Shown: positions 28,701-37,066, numbered from the stretch's first letter. The stretch is 64,000 nucleotides of DNA from Saprospiraceae bacterium (GCA_016717265.1 JADKFX010000001.1:3670501-3734500); one strand, 5' to 3'. Numbers and translations are program-made. The notes: generated from the letters alone by a model not told the origin.

Positions 28701-29330
28701 TTTGATAACTAAGTTTTGTTGATCTAAAATTTCCCCGTTAACTGCATCGACTCGAATGGACCAATAGTCATTACTTACGGACATGTCCATTGATAAATCC
28801 CATGCTAAGCGCAAAGCTCCTTGATTGTTCAGAAAATAAACCAACTTAACAGGTATATTGCTGTGGGTAAAATTAGTTTTTACAATTTCAATACGATCCT
28901 TTGTGCGCAAAACGTTTTTAGGTATAAAGGCATTTGAAATACCCAAATGATTTACTACTGAAGTCAGTGCTTCGATAGCGTCTAATCTTGTCTTGCTGCT
29001 ATTAATGCGATTTTGTATGCCTGAAATAAATCGAGAAGGACTATCATAGATTACACCATTTGGAGCAATATGCACAGAGGTGATGGCATTATGTATTTCA
29101 ATTCCTTTATATCGTTGAATCAAATAAATATGGGTCACTCCATTATGATCTGAACTATAAATATCTGAAACTGCTAAATCTGAAATGTCAACTTTGGACA
29201 AACCCAAGCGTTCTGAATTGCTTTCAATCGATCGCAAAGCCAGATCTAATTTGCTTTGACTTTGTGCCATTAAAGCAATATTAATATATAATACATTGAA
29301 TATCAATAAAATAAATATTTTATTTTTCAT
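25767..29330 (-). CDS. Secreted M36 (fungalysin-type) metalloprotease with T9SS tail
   Basis: 1187 residues from ATG 29330; a TTG extension overlaps the promoter. Order: signal peptide (~1-22), FTP propeptide (~30-210), M36 catalytic domain with zinc motif HEYGH (~581-585) and the third-ligand region GEGWSDFLALIM, interrupted by a PA domain insertion (~440-560; IVLIDRGTCEFGVKAL), DUF11 domain (~790-880; YSYTIEVHNYKAGAANNV), a jelly-roll-like module with DGGILEISKDG (~885-1090) and a C-terminal T9SS type A sorting domain (FKVFPNPAGDYFIF ... SKIMIR). It is a large extracellular or surface-bound zinc protease for protein scavenging, with its own promoter and terminator. Confidence 0.94.
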   Translation of the reverse strand: MKNKIFILLIFNVLYINIALMAQSQSKLDLALRSIESNSERLGLSKVDISDLAVSDIYSSDHNGVTHIYLIQRYKGIEIHNAITSVHIAPNGVIYDSPSRFISGIQNRINSSKTRLDAIEALTSVVNHLGISNAFIPKNVLRTKDRIEIVKTNFTHSNIPVKLVYFLNNQGALRLAWDLSMDMSVSNDYWSIRVDAVNGEILDQQNLVIKCTFDHPGHSKCMDQQKAFKENYTPVKEVLSVLNTTSIAAPNTYNVVPLPFESPKHGPRQLVVNPATAPASPFGWHDTNGVTGAEYNITRGNNVHAYLDRNGDNIADNGEPNGGSELIFDFPFDQNADPSAYSKAATVNLFYLNNMMHDNLYLFGFNEAAGNFQFNNYNKGGTGNDPVLAEAQDGSGTDNANFSTPPDGSSGRMQMFLWLASGVETYISKPDSLIGSIESRRASGWGGAPPPTREADVVIANDHSPNPTLACVRGMRRSEIQGKIVLIDRGTCEFGVKALNAQDSGAIGVIVCNFEDAFVTMGAGAVGGRVTIPAYFTTKSICNRLKLMVKNGELKIQIREPGASSGPDSLDGDFDNGIIAHEYGHGVSNRLTGGPSRTNCLGNGEQMGEGWSDFLALIMTAKTGDKATDARGVGSYALNEKPTGAGLRRRPYTTDMTLNEFTYKNIDAESHNLGEVWTTVLWDLYWALSDKYGYDPDLKNKTAGNNICIQLVMDGMKLQPCSPGFIDGRNAILKADTINNQGKNGCLIWEVFARRGMGFFAKQGSNNMVGDETESFLPALICVNKLLVDKKAGYYLNANTFIKNDVVKPGDQYSYTIEVHNYKAGAANNVVITENIPNGCSYVPGTGSPVPQVNGNQLIWTIPQLKSLESRTLSYKVSTDPGIASTTLWYDDIEQGEDNWDIDISKGTQLWYRDEGYGVDQSFAWIAEEKEGISNDFTVFTKQAFQLSGADPSLYFYHFFNTEKSYDGGILEISKDGFFWQAVKPEEFSLNGYTGLINYETFVVPNASAFSGESNEFIPTVLSLSEYKNEKVQVRFRFGSDSLNVSPNTNTILGWVIDNIEFIYPKFYNSEVCVTTAEGENVCVSASGKGTLADSDKIVGTDSKKPVARSFKVFPNPAGDYFIFKTDLEKQFKTLIMRSINGQELKRVEIASNSQLTKISTLDLPKGMVLLEGIGDKIHSYSKIMIR

Positions 29331-29354
29331 AAATGTGGTATTTTTTTTGAATTG

Positions 29355-29362
29355 CAAATTTA
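29355..29362 (-). promoter_or_regulatory. -7 element TAAATTTG for the M36 protease gene
   Basis: Exact TAnnTTTG on the minus strand, 24 bases before ATG 29330. Confidence 0.5.
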
Positions 29363-29382
29363 GTAATAATTTTAAACCTCAA

Positions 29383-30120
29383 ATGGATAAGAAAGATTTA
29401 ATTCTAGGTAAGAACGCTTTAAGAGAAGCAATCGCTGCCGAAATCAATATTCAAAAAATATTTATTTCCGAAACTTTAGAAAATGAAGAGACGAAGGCTT
29501 TATTAAAACTAGCCCGGGCTCATAAAATTCCGATTTTAAGAGTAGCTAAACCAAAATTGGATAGGCTTAGCCGACTCAACCATCAAGGAGTCATTGCGAT
29601 CACCTCTGCTATTGACTTTTATGAAGCAGCAAGTTTAGTAGATCATGTATTATTTCGGGGTGAAAACCCAGGTCTTTGTATTTGTGATGGTATCACGGAT
29701 GTTCGAAATTTTGGAGCGATTGCCAGATCAGCAGAAGTATTTGGCATTCATGGTTTAATTATAGGACAAAAAAATAGTGCTCCAATTAATTCCGAATCTA
29801 TTAAAGCATCCTCAGGAGCTTTACTTTCTTTACCAGTTTGCAGAGAAAAAAATTTACTGCATACCATAAAACAACTAAAATCCATGGGTCTTGTTATTAT
29901 TAGTGCATCTGAAAAAGCAGATCTCACAATCCGGGAACTGGATATGAAAAAGTCTTTGGCATTCGTTTTAGGTTCTGAAGGCACTGGCGTTTCACCTGAA
30001 ATTCTGACTGAAACAGATGCCATTGTAAAAATTCCACAAAAAGGAACGATACAATCCTTGAATGTATCTGTTGCAGCAGGAATATTTTTTTATGAATGGA
30101 TGTTGCAGAATAAATATTGA
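29383..30120 (+). CDS. rlmB: 23S rRNA 2'-O-methyltransferase, TrmH/SpoU family (RlmB-type)
   Basis: 245 residues from ATG 29383. A longer frame from a TTG at 29296 would run through the promoter and start of the divergent protease gene and is rejected. An N-terminal substrate-binding domain (KDLILGKNALREAI) precedes the SPOUT knot domain with its three motifs: RNFGAIARSAEVFG, VLGSEGTGVSPEI and IPQKGTIQSLNVSVAAGIFFYEW. The family methylates the 2'-O of a guanosine in 23S rRNA (G2251 in E. coli). Exact target is inferred. Confidence 0.88.
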   Translation: MDKKDLILGKNALREAIAAEINIQKIFISETLENEETKALLKLARAHKIPILRVAKPKLDRLSRLNHQGVIAITSAIDFYEAASLVDHVLFRGENPGLCICDGITDVRNFGAIARSAEVFGIHGLIIGQKNSAPINSESIKASSGALLSLPVCREKNLLHTIKQLKSMGLVIISASEKADLTIRELDMKKSLAFVLGSEGTGVSPEILTETDAIVKIPQKGTIQSLNVSVAAGIFFYEWMLQNKY

Positions 30121-30279
30121 AATGGACTAATACCTTAAAAGGTGAAATCACAAAAATAAATTATCCTCAAATTCGAAATTCATTTGGCGAAACGTATTGC
30201 TCATCATTAAAAACGAATTCACAAATTTAGAATAACATTAAATTATAATCAACTGAAAACATTCATTAGGAATCTAAAA

Positions 30280-31197
30280 ATGCATTATATGAAACTCCCA
30301 TCACTATTTTTAAAGATTTGTAGTGTTCTTTTAAGTACTCAAATTTTATTTGCTCAGCAGTTAACGCAAACGCTTGAAAATTCACTATTCTGGAAAATTG
30401 AAGGAAAAGAATTGAAAGAACCATCCTATTTATTTGGAACGATACATTTAATTCCTGCTTCAGATTACTTTTTACCGGATGGTATCATCCAGGCGATTAC
30501 CGATTCTAGAAAAGTGTTTATGGAAATTGATGTTGATCAGATGAATGATTTAGGAGCCATGATGACCCTTATGGATAAAATTGTAATGAAAAACGATACG
30601 AGTTTAACAGATTTAGTCAACAAAGATGAATACCAACTTTTACAATCATACTTTGAAAAAATTGGTTTGCCATTATCCATGTTTGAACGTATTAAGCCTA
30701 TGTTTTTAAGTGCAATGGCCGGTGTAGATGGAAATCCTTTTGCTTTAAAAGATGGCAGTTCTAAATCTTATGAATTGGAATTAGCAGAGATCGCCAGGAC
30801 GCACAATAAAGAAATTGATGGATTAGAAAGTCTTGAATTTCAAATTTCAATTTTTGACAGTATTCCCTATAATGTACAGGCTAAAATGCTATTAGATGCG
30901 GTAAGTTCTGCTGAAAAAGGTACTGAGGAAATGAAATTCATGATTCAAAGTTATAAAAACCAAGATCTAAATGCATTAAATCAAACAGTATCCAGTGAAG
31001 ATCAACATTTGAATCCTTATCTTGAAATGATGTTATACAATCGGAATAAAAACTGGATTCCGATAATGAAATTAGAAATGGCTAAAGGTTCCAATTTTTT
31101 TGCAGTTGGTGCTGGTCATCTTGGTGGCGACAAAGGTGTAATTCATTTACTAAAAAATGAAGGTTTTAAAGTCAGTCCCATTAAGCAGAAGAATTAA
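30280..31197 (+). CDS. TraB/GumN family protein, secreted
   Basis: 305 residues; ATG 30280 or 30289 both give a signal peptide ending STQILFAQ. The TraB/GumN fold is marked by SYLFGTIHLIPAS near the start, KVFMEIDVDQ, and FFAVGAGHLGGDKGVIHLL near the end, with the conserved GTIH and GxGHLxG elements. The family is related to TIKI metalloproteases and erythromycin-esterase-like folds; its role in Bacteroidota is unknown. A gene for a gamma-carbonic anhydrase-like protein follows after 30 bases. Confidence 0.85.
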   Translation: MHYMKLPSLFLKICSVLLSTQILFAQQLTQTLENSLFWKIEGKELKEPSYLFGTIHLIPASDYFLPDGIIQAITDSRKVFMEIDVDQMNDLGAMMTLMDKIVMKNDTSLTDLVNKDEYQLLQSYFEKIGLPLSMFERIKPMFLSAMAGVDGNPFALKDGSSKSYELELAEIARTHNKEIDGLESLEFQISIFDSIPYNVQAKMLLDAVSSAEKGTEEMKFMIQSYKNQDLNALNQTVSSEDQHLNPYLEMMLYNRNKNWIPIMKLEMAKGSNFFAVGAGHLGGDKGVIHLLKNEGFKVSPIKQKN

Positions 31198-31227
31198 ATG
31201 TTGCATTTAAATTAATAATTTATTAGT

Positions 31228-31737
31228 ATGGCATTAATTAAATCTTTGCGCGGTTTTACGCCAGTTTTTGGAGCAGCTTGTTTTTTGGCGGAGAATGCTA
31301 CGATCATTGGAGATGTAATCCTTGGAAACAATTGTAGTGTTTGGTTTCAAGCAATAATTCGGGGGGATGTACATGAGATCCGAATTGGCAATGAAGTCAA
31401 TATTCAAGATGGTGCAATTATCCATTGTACTTATGAAAAATCCGGAACCTATATTGGCGACCGCGTTTCTATTGGGCATCGGGCCATTGTGCATGGATGT
31501 ACCATTCATTCCAATGTTTTAGTTGGTATGGGCTCAATAATTTTAGATCAAGCCATTGTAAATGAAAATGTATTAATTGCTGCGGGTGCTGTTGTTCTTG
31601 AAAAATCAATCCTGGAATCTGGTTTTATTTATGCTGGGATTCCGGCAAAAAAAGTAAAAGCATTAGATCCAGAAAATTTTAAATTTCATATTGACCGTAC
31701 TGCTAAAAATTATCAGCTTTATGCGAGTTGGTTTTAA
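31228..31737 (+). CDS. Gamma-carbonic anhydrase-like hexapeptide protein (YrdA/PaaY type)
   Basis: 169 residues of left-handed beta-helix (NATIIGDVILGNNCSVWFQ; VSIGHRAIVHGC) with an N-terminal cap and a C-terminal helix (FKFHIDRTAKNYQLYASWF). Metal ligand histidines of gamma-carbonic anhydrases are visible in IIHCTY, IGHRAIVHGC. Whether it hydrates CO2 cannot be told; many family members are inactive or of unknown function. Converges with yraN after 15 bases. Confidence 0.87.
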   Translation: MALIKSLRGFTPVFGAACFLAENATIIGDVILGNNCSVWFQAIIRGDVHEIRIGNEVNIQDGAIIHCTYEKSGTYIGDRVSIGHRAIVHGCTIHSNVLVGMGSIILDQAIVNENVLIAAGAVVLEKSILESGFIYAGIPAKKVKALDPENFKFHIDRTAKNYQLYASWF

Positions 31738-31752
31738 TTTAAAGCCAATCTA

Positions 31753-32115
31753 TTAAAATGCATCTTTAAAATGTTCTAGTTTATGCGTTCCATTTGAATC
31801 CAATAAGATTCCGATAATATCAAAACGAATTTCCCAATCATAATTTATTTTATCCATATATGCAGATGCCGCTTCGTGAATCAATAATTCCTTATGTTCG
31901 CTTACAAAGGATTCTGGCGGACCGAAATAATCAGAAGTCCTGGTTTTTACTTCAATAAAAACTAAGAGCTCCTCATGTTTTGCGATCAAATCGATTTCTG
32001 ATTTACTGAAACGCCAGTTGCGTTCTAAAATTTCATATCCTAAGGAACATAAATAAGTTTCTGCAATCGCTTCGCCCAATTTGCCGGTAATCAAATGGGA
32101 ATTTCCAGGTGGCAT
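31753..32115 (-). CDS. yraN: YraN family nuclease-fold protein (UPF0102)
   Basis: 120 residues. The PD-(D/E)xK-like core is visible: GKLGEAIAETYLCSLGYEIL, WRFSKSEIDLIAKHEELLVF and FIEVKTR, with Glu, Asp and Lys in the expected order. A role in DNA recombination or repair is often assumed but not proven. It is last in a PASTA-rhodanese-yraN run, 13 bases after the rhodanese gene. Confidence 0.9.
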   Translation of the reverse strand: MPPGNSHLITGKLGEAIAETYLCSLGYEILERNWRFSKSEIDLIAKHEELLVFIEVKTRTSDYFGPPESFVSEHKELLIHEAASAYMDKINYDWEIRFDIIGILLDSNGTHKLEHFKDAF

Positions 32116-32128
32116 ACTGAGGATTTAA

Positions 32129-32437
32129 TCAGGAAGGAAACGCTTCCCGCCAAGCAAGCATTCCGCCAAGTAAATTTCGTACATTTTTAAAACCAGCAGT
32201 TTCAAACATTTGTTTTGCCATACCACTGCGATTTCCACTTCTACAATACACAATAATTTCCTGATCTGATTTATTTTTAAGTTCTTCAATTTTATAAGGA
32301 AGGCCCGTTTGCAAACTTGCTAGTTCACCTCCAATATTAAAATCAGTATGTTCATAAATTTCACGCACATCAATTAATATAAAATCTTCTTTCTGTTCTA
32401 ACTTGTGTTTTAGTTCTTGTACTGTAATATCCTCCAT
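32129..32437 (-). CDS. Rhodanese-like domain protein
   Basis: 102 residues, a single rhodanese domain. Active-site loop VYCRSGNRSG carries the catalytic Cys; LIDVREIYEH is the usual N-terminal CH2A-type motif and ALLGGMLAW-like LLGGMLAWREAFPS closes the domain. It could act as a persulfide carrier or sulfurtransferase in the cytoplasm. It lies 23 bases after the PASTA gene. Confidence 0.9.
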   Translation of the reverse strand: MEDITVQELKHKLEQKEDFILIDVREIYEHTDFNIGGELASLQTGLPYKIEELKNKSDQEIIVYCRSGNRSGMAKQMFETAGFKNVRNLLGGMLAWREAFPS

Positions 32438-32460
32438 TTTGATTTTATTTAATTCTAAAC

Positions 32461-33300
32461 TTAATTACATCGTTCAGGCTTTTGCTGAATTATTGTTATT
32501 TTAAATTCTGTTCCTAATATAATCGTTTGATCATTGTCTGGTTTTGGTGACTGATCAATTATATATGCAGTTTCCCGATCTGTTATTTCTCCGTCTTCAA
32601 TTACAGACCCTAATTCAAGTTTTGAAGAACTTAAAAGAAACTTAGCAGCAGCTAAGGTCTGACATAATAAATCTGGAATTGGAACTTCACCTCCTGCTTT
32701 TGTAGAAATCACAAATTCTAGCGTATCTCCTTTGTTGATTAATATGTTAGCTTTCCGCTCTGTTGCATTTACAAGCATCATATCTTTATAATACACTTCC
32801 AGAATGTGATTTTCAGGTCCTGCATCAAATTTAACTCCCCGAATTTTGGTATTCAATTCAAAAGTATTAAACAACTCTATTTTTTTAAACTCGTATTTTT
32901 TTCCATAAAGAACTGGAATTAAATCAGATTGAAATGTTTCCGATTGAAACTTAGTGATTGTAACATAAATGGCTCTACCCCGTTTAACTTTTGACCCAGC
33001 AACGGGAATTTGGGATAAAACGATACCACCCGGTTTTCCTTTTACAAATAAAGAATCTGATATTACAATTTCATAACCTCGGGTTCCTGCATGTTTAATT
33101 GTATTTTCAAGACTTACCCCCTGGTATTTTGGTAAAATCAATTGCTGCCCATGGTTTGTATAAAAATTCAGAAAAAAAGATTGCAATATCCATAGAATAC
33201 CAAGGACTAAAAAAATCCTAAGTAAGGTGTGTAAAAAAATCTTGCTCTTGAAAAAATCCAAAAGTTCTGCAAATTTGAAATTGGATGTTTCCTGCTTCAT
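32461..33300 (-). CDS. Single-pass membrane protein with PASTA domains
   Basis: 279 residues: short cytoplasmic N-terminus, TM segment (~20-42; TLLRIFLVLGILWILQSF) and about three PASTA domains (~50-118, ~119-195, ~205-275). The first holds LPKYQGVSLENTIKHAG and SQIPVAGSKVKRGRAIYVTI. In Gram-positive kinases PASTA modules sense cell-wall fragments, but this protein has no kinase or penicillin-binding domain, as usual in Bacteroidota. The gene is divergent from ddl, a cell-wall precursor gene, which makes a wall-related role attractive but unproven. Confidence 0.87.
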   Translation of the reverse strand: MKQETSNFKFAELLDFFKSKIFLHTLLRIFLVLGILWILQSFFLNFYTNHGQQLILPKYQGVSLENTIKHAGTRGYEIVISDSLFVKGKPGGIVLSQIPVAGSKVKRGRAIYVTITKFQSETFQSDLIPVLYGKKYEFKKIELFNTFELNTKIRGVKFDAGPENHILEVYYKDMMLVNATERKANILINKGDTLEFVISTKAGGEVPIPDLLCQTLAAAKFLLSSSKLELGSVIEDGEITDRETAYIIDQSPKPDNDQTIILGTEFKITIIQQKPERCN

Positions 33301-33688
33301 ATATTATTAGATCCGATATCGATTCGTATTAGAAATAGGGTCTAAAGATAAGTGAAAATATTGAAAGAAGCGAAGCGGTCTCTAGTATTGGTCTGTATAC
33401 TTTTTTTTGGTTTAAATCAGTGGCTATTAAAGCCCCAAAATAAGGTACTAATGAAAGTGCTTTATTAAAAAAATCAGGAGTGCAATCAATCTATTTTATA
33501 ACCACTAGCTGGCTAATTGCTCTCAAATATTATAATTGGACTAAAAATAACAAAGTGCTATAAATAATTCCATACTAATAATACTCGCTATTTGAATACC
33601 TACTCAGCCTGGTACTAAGGAAACTGAATTGGTAAAACACTTAAACACTTTCTTATATTTGTGTTTTAAATAATAAATTAGAAATTCT
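33301..33688. other. Divergent intergenic region upstream of ddl
   Basis: About 390 bases between divergent PASTA and ddl genes. It holds the ddl -7 element and must hold the PASTA promoter, for which no exact element was found. No RNA gene or repeat was recognised. A minus-strand frame overlapping 33604-33948 is antisense to ddl and not credible. Confidence 0.5.
33654..33661 (+). promoter_or_regulatory. ddl promoter -7 element TATATTTG
   Basis: Exact TAnnTTTG 27 bases before the ddl ATG. A TTG at 33629 could be the -33 element with a longer-than-usual 22-base spacer. Confidence 0.5.
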
Positions 33689-34783
33689 ATGACAGCAAGA
33701 AAATTAAATATAGGTATCTTGTTTGGAGGCAAATCCGCAGAGCATGAGATTTCATTACAATCCGCAAAAAATATATTGGAAGCATTGGATAAGGAAAAGT
33801 ACAATCCAATTTTAATTGCAATTGATAAAACGGGGCGTTGGATTACCCATTCGGATGCTAATTTATTATTATCAAAGCCATCTGAATTAAGAAATCTAGT
33901 TGACAATTCTTCACAGGATGTTGCCCTAGTTCCACAAAGTAATGGCAAATTGTCTAATTTAAATCAAAGCGAACAATTTCCGATTTTAGATGTCGTTTTT
34001 CCAATTTTACATGGACCTTTTGGTGAAGATGGAACGGTTCAAGGTCTCCTCAAACTTGCTAATATTCCTTTTGTTGGAGCGAGCGTTCTTGGATCCGCAG
34101 TGGGTATGGATAAGGATGTCATGAAGAGATTGTTGAGGGATGCAGGAATTCCAATAGGAAACTATACATGCGTTTATGCAGAAGATGAATTCCCAACTTT
34201 TGAATGGATTCAAAGGGAATTAGGGCTTCCATGTTTTATTAAACCTGCTAACCTTGGATCCTCTGTTGGAATTTCTAAGGTAAACACAGAGGAAGAATAC
34301 TTATCAGGCCTTAAAATGGCTTTTCAATTTGATACCAAAGTGTTGATTGAAGAATTTATTAAGGCCCGCGAAATTGAATGTGGAGTATTGGGAAATCATA
34401 ATCCAATTGCAAGTATTCCTGGTGAAATTATCGCTCAACATAATTTTTATTCATACGAGGCTAAATATCTGGATGACAAAGGTGCTTTAATTGAAATTCC
34501 AGCAAATCTTTCTGAAGAAATGATTTTGAAAGTCCAAAAACTTGCGATTAAAACCTTTCAGGTTTTATGTTGTGAAGGATTAGGTAGAGTTGATGTTTTC
34601 TTAACAGAAGATAACCGCCTATTAGTCAATGAAATAAATACACTACCAGGATTTACAAAAATCAGCATGTACCCAAAAATGTGGGAATATAGTGGGATTC
34701 CTTATAGTCTATTGATTGATAAATTAATAGATTTAGCGATCGATCGATTCCAAAAAGAGCAAAAATTAAAGACCAGCTTTTAA
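33689..34783 (+). CDS. ddl: D-alanine-D-alanine ligase
   Basis: 364 residues, ATP-grasp fold. N-terminal substrate-binding motif is ILFGGKSAEHEISLQSA; central FPILHGPFGEDGTVQGLL, ATP-binding LPCFIKPANLGSSVGISK and the metal-binding C-terminal RVDVFLTEDNRLLVNEINTL with GFTKISMYPKMW. It makes the D-Ala-D-Ala dipeptide for peptidoglycan. Monocistronic with a recognisable -7 element. Confidence 0.97.
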   Translation: MTARKLNIGILFGGKSAEHEISLQSAKNILEALDKEKYNPILIAIDKTGRWITHSDANLLLSKPSELRNLVDNSSQDVALVPQSNGKLSNLNQSEQFPILDVVFPILHGPFGEDGTVQGLLKLANIPFVGASVLGSAVGMDKDVMKRLLRDAGIPIGNYTCVYAEDEFPTFEWIQRELGLPCFIKPANLGSSVGISKVNTEEEYLSGLKMAFQFDTKVLIEEFIKAREIECGVLGNHNPIASIPGEIIAQHNFYSYEAKYLDDKGALIEIPANLSEEMILKVQKLAIKTFQVLCCEGLGRVDVFLTEDNRLLVNEINTLPGFTKISMYPKMWEYSGIPYSLLIDKLIDLAIDRFQKEQKLKTSF

Positions 34784-34930
34784 TAATAGAAAGTTTAAAA
34801 CTCACCTTAGTTAAAATTCTAATATGTTTGAAACCAGACAATTAGATTTACATAAGTACAAATGTTTCAAAAAACTTGTTGAGTCTTGAGCAGCAAGCTG
34901 CAATACCTATAAAAAAATATTAATAAAAGT

Positions 34931-34961
34931 TTTGAATTAATTAACAAAAGATCTAAACTTG
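34931..34961 (+). promoter_or_regulatory. Complete Bacteroidetes-type promoter (TTTG-N19-TAAACTTG)
   Basis: TTTG at 34931-34934, a 19-base spacer, and TAAACTTG at 34954-34961 (one mismatch to TAnnTTTG). It is the best complete promoter in the window, about 40 bases upstream of the outer-membrane protein ATG at 35004. Confidence 0.6.
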
Positions 34962-35003
34962 CATTGTTTAAACTCTTATTAATCACTCAAACTTACACAA
35001 GTT

Positions 35004-35567
35004 ATGAAAAAACAACTTTTAATTTTAGTACTATTTATGGGCTTATTCAGCGTGAGTAATTATGCTCAAGGCAAGCTTTTCTTAGGTGTTGATCTTGGAT
35101 TTTCAAGTCAGGATAATGGATTTAACGGCGGCCATGAAACATCAGAATTCGTTATTGCTCCTTCTTTAGGTTATTGGTTAAGTGACAATATGGCTATTGT
35201 TGGTCGTGTTGGATATGCAAGCCATGATAATAAAACAGATGATGTAAAAACTTCTGGTTTTGGGATTGGTGCAGAACTTCGCTACGGTTGGCATTTAGGT
35301 GATAATACATTTTTATATCTAGCACCTGGCGCTCGTTACGGTTCAGAAAAAACTGAATTTGCTGGTGGAGATGCAACGACTACTGAATTTCAAATTGCAA
35401 TCCGCCCAGGCGTTGATTACAAAATTGCTGACAAATGGTCAATTGATGCTCATTTTGGTTCTTTGGGTTATACTTCTCAAAGTCCTGAAGTTGGGGATGC
35501 TGTGAGTTCATTTGGATTGGATTTATCAATGAGTGCAATCAGTTTTGGAATCTGGTACCATTTCTAG
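35004..35567 (+). CDS. Small outer-membrane beta-barrel protein
   Basis: 187 residues: signal peptide (MKKQLLILVLFMGLFSVSNYAQ), then ~165 residues of alternating hydrophobic strands (LFLGVDLGFSSQDN, IGAELRYGWHLG, FLYLAPGARYGS) ending in the aromatic C-terminus SFGIWYHF needed by the BAM complex. This is the OmpX/OmpA-barrel-like 8-strand type common in Bacteroidota; ligand or role unknown. It has its own good promoter and terminator. Confidence 0.88.
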   Translation: MKKQLLILVLFMGLFSVSNYAQGKLFLGVDLGFSSQDNGFNGGHETSEFVIAPSLGYWLSDNMAIVGRVGYASHDNKTDDVKTSGFGIGAELRYGWHLGDNTFLYLAPGARYGSEKTEFAGGDATTTEFQIAIRPGVDYKIADKWSIDAHFGSLGYTSQSPEVGDAVSSFGLDLSMSAISFGIWYHF

Positions 35568-35588
35568 GAAAAATTAATAAAAATATAT

Positions 35589-35622
35589 AAAGCCTTTCGA
35601 ATTATCGGAAGGCTTTTTTTTT
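35589..35622 (+). terminator. Intrinsic terminator after the beta-barrel gene
   Basis: AAAGCCTTtCG-aattat-CGgAAGGCTTT stem followed by a run of nine T, about 20 bases after the stop codon. Confidence 0.88.
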
Positions 35623-35659
35623 GAATAAATTAAAAATAAACCTAAACGTTTTCAAAAAA

Positions 35660-36994
35660 ATGGAGTCTAAGAGATTTAATCGCTCTTTTATGTCCCTTCG
35701 TTTATCAATTTTAATGCTCACTTTAAGTTTTCAAAATCCTTTTAGTCAGTCATTATATTTTCCGCCAACAACAGGATCAACCTGGGAAACAATAGATCCT
35801 AAAAGCTTAGGTTGGTGTACAGAAAATTTGGATGCTTTATATAGCTATTTGGATCAAGAAGAATCTAAAGCTTTTATTGTTTTGAAAGATGGTAAAATAG
35901 TATTGGAAAAATACTTTGATACATTTACAAAAGATTCATTGTGGTATTGGGCTTCTGCCGGTAAAACTTTAACGGCTTTTTTGGTGGGTATGGCTCAAGA
36001 GGAAGGTAAATTAAAATTATCAGATGCCAGTTCAAAATATTTAGGTGTAGGGTGGACTCAGTCTCCACTTGAAAAAGAAAACAAAATCACCATTTGGAAT
36101 CAACTTACAATGACCAGTGGACTCGATGATGGGGTGAGTGATAATCATTGTACAAAATCAGAATGCTTAGTGTATAAAGCAGAAGCAGGCTCTCGTTGGG
36201 CTTATCACAACGCTCCTTACACTTTACTTCGGGATGTCCTTGAAAATGCAACTGGAATGACTGAAAATCAATATATTCAGAGTCGTTTAAAAGCGAAGAC
36301 CGGGATGACCGGCTTTTGGTTTACTTCAGATTATGACAATGTATACTACAGTACGCCTAGAAGTATGGCAAGATTTGGACTCTTGATTCAAAATCATGGT
36401 GTATGGAATACAGACAGTTTATTAAAAGATCAAAATTATTTTGAATCTATGGTAAACCCATCACAACAAATCAACAAATCATATGGATATTTATGGTGGT
36501 TAAATGGGAAATCGTCCTTCATGCTTCCAACATTGCAACTTGTAATACCAGGTCCATTATCACCGGAAGCACCCAAAGATATGTTTGCTGGAATTGGTAA
36601 AAATGGACAACTCATTTGTATAGTGCCAAGTTTAGGCCTAGTTGTTTTAAGAATGGGCGAATCTACAGGTAAAGACGAAGTATCTATAGTCCTTTGCAAT
36701 CAAATGTGGCTTCGACTTAATAAGGTACTTTGCAATGCTACCTCCACAAAAAATGACATTTTTTTAAATAATTCGGTTGAAATTTTCCCAAATCCTGTTA
36801 ATAATACCCTCCAATTAAACACATATAACAATAATACTATATCTAATATTTTGATTTACAATACAATAGGACAATTGAGCTATAATAAACCTTTTATGGG
36901 TGTTATTGATTTAACTGGTTTTAAATCTGGATTATATTATATCCAGCTAATGACCGATCGGGGAATAATCATCAAAACCTTTATTAAGACTTAA
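35660..36994 (+). CDS. Secreted serine hydrolase (beta-lactamase/class C fold) with T9SS tail
   Basis: 444 residues from ATG 35660; a TTG extension to 35621 would begin in the terminator. Signal peptide (~10-30) ends TLSFQNPFSQ. The serine beta-lactamase-like domain has the SxxK motif in YWASAGKTLTAFLVG and the YxN motif in RWAYHNAPYTLL, so it is likely a D-Ala peptidase, esterase or amidase-type hydrolase. The last ~75 residues are a T9SS type A sorting domain (VEIFPNPVNNTLQL ... IIIKTFIKT). A surface-exposed hydrolase of unknown substrate. Confidence 0.88.
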   Translation: MESKRFNRSFMSLRLSILMLTLSFQNPFSQSLYFPPTTGSTWETIDPKSLGWCTENLDALYSYLDQEESKAFIVLKDGKIVLEKYFDTFTKDSLWYWASAGKTLTAFLVGMAQEEGKLKLSDASSKYLGVGWTQSPLEKENKITIWNQLTMTSGLDDGVSDNHCTKSECLVYKAEAGSRWAYHNAPYTLLRDVLENATGMTENQYIQSRLKAKTGMTGFWFTSDYDNVYYSTPRSMARFGLLIQNHGVWNTDSLLKDQNYFESMVNPSQQINKSYGYLWWLNGKSSFMLPTLQLVIPGPLSPEAPKDMFAGIGKNGQLICIVPSLGLVVLRMGESTGKDEVSIVLCNQMWLRLNKVLCNATSTKNDIFLNNSVEIFPNPVNNTLQLNTYNNNTISNILIYNTIGQLSYNKPFMGVIDLTGFKSGLYYIQLMTDRGIIIKTFIKT

Positions 36995-37066
36995 AATATT
37001 TCTTAATAAAATCCCATTAACATACATTTTTTTAATAAAGCTTAAATTCATAAGCATTCTTTTTTA

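Noticed and set aside
29296..29382. N-terminal extension of the rRNA methyltransferase from a TTG codon
   Set aside because: It runs through the start and promoter of the divergent M36 gene; the family fold begins at the ATG at 29383.
33604..33948. 114-codon minus-strand frame overlapping the start of ddl
   Set aside because: Antisense to a certain gene and begins inside it; no recognisable domain.
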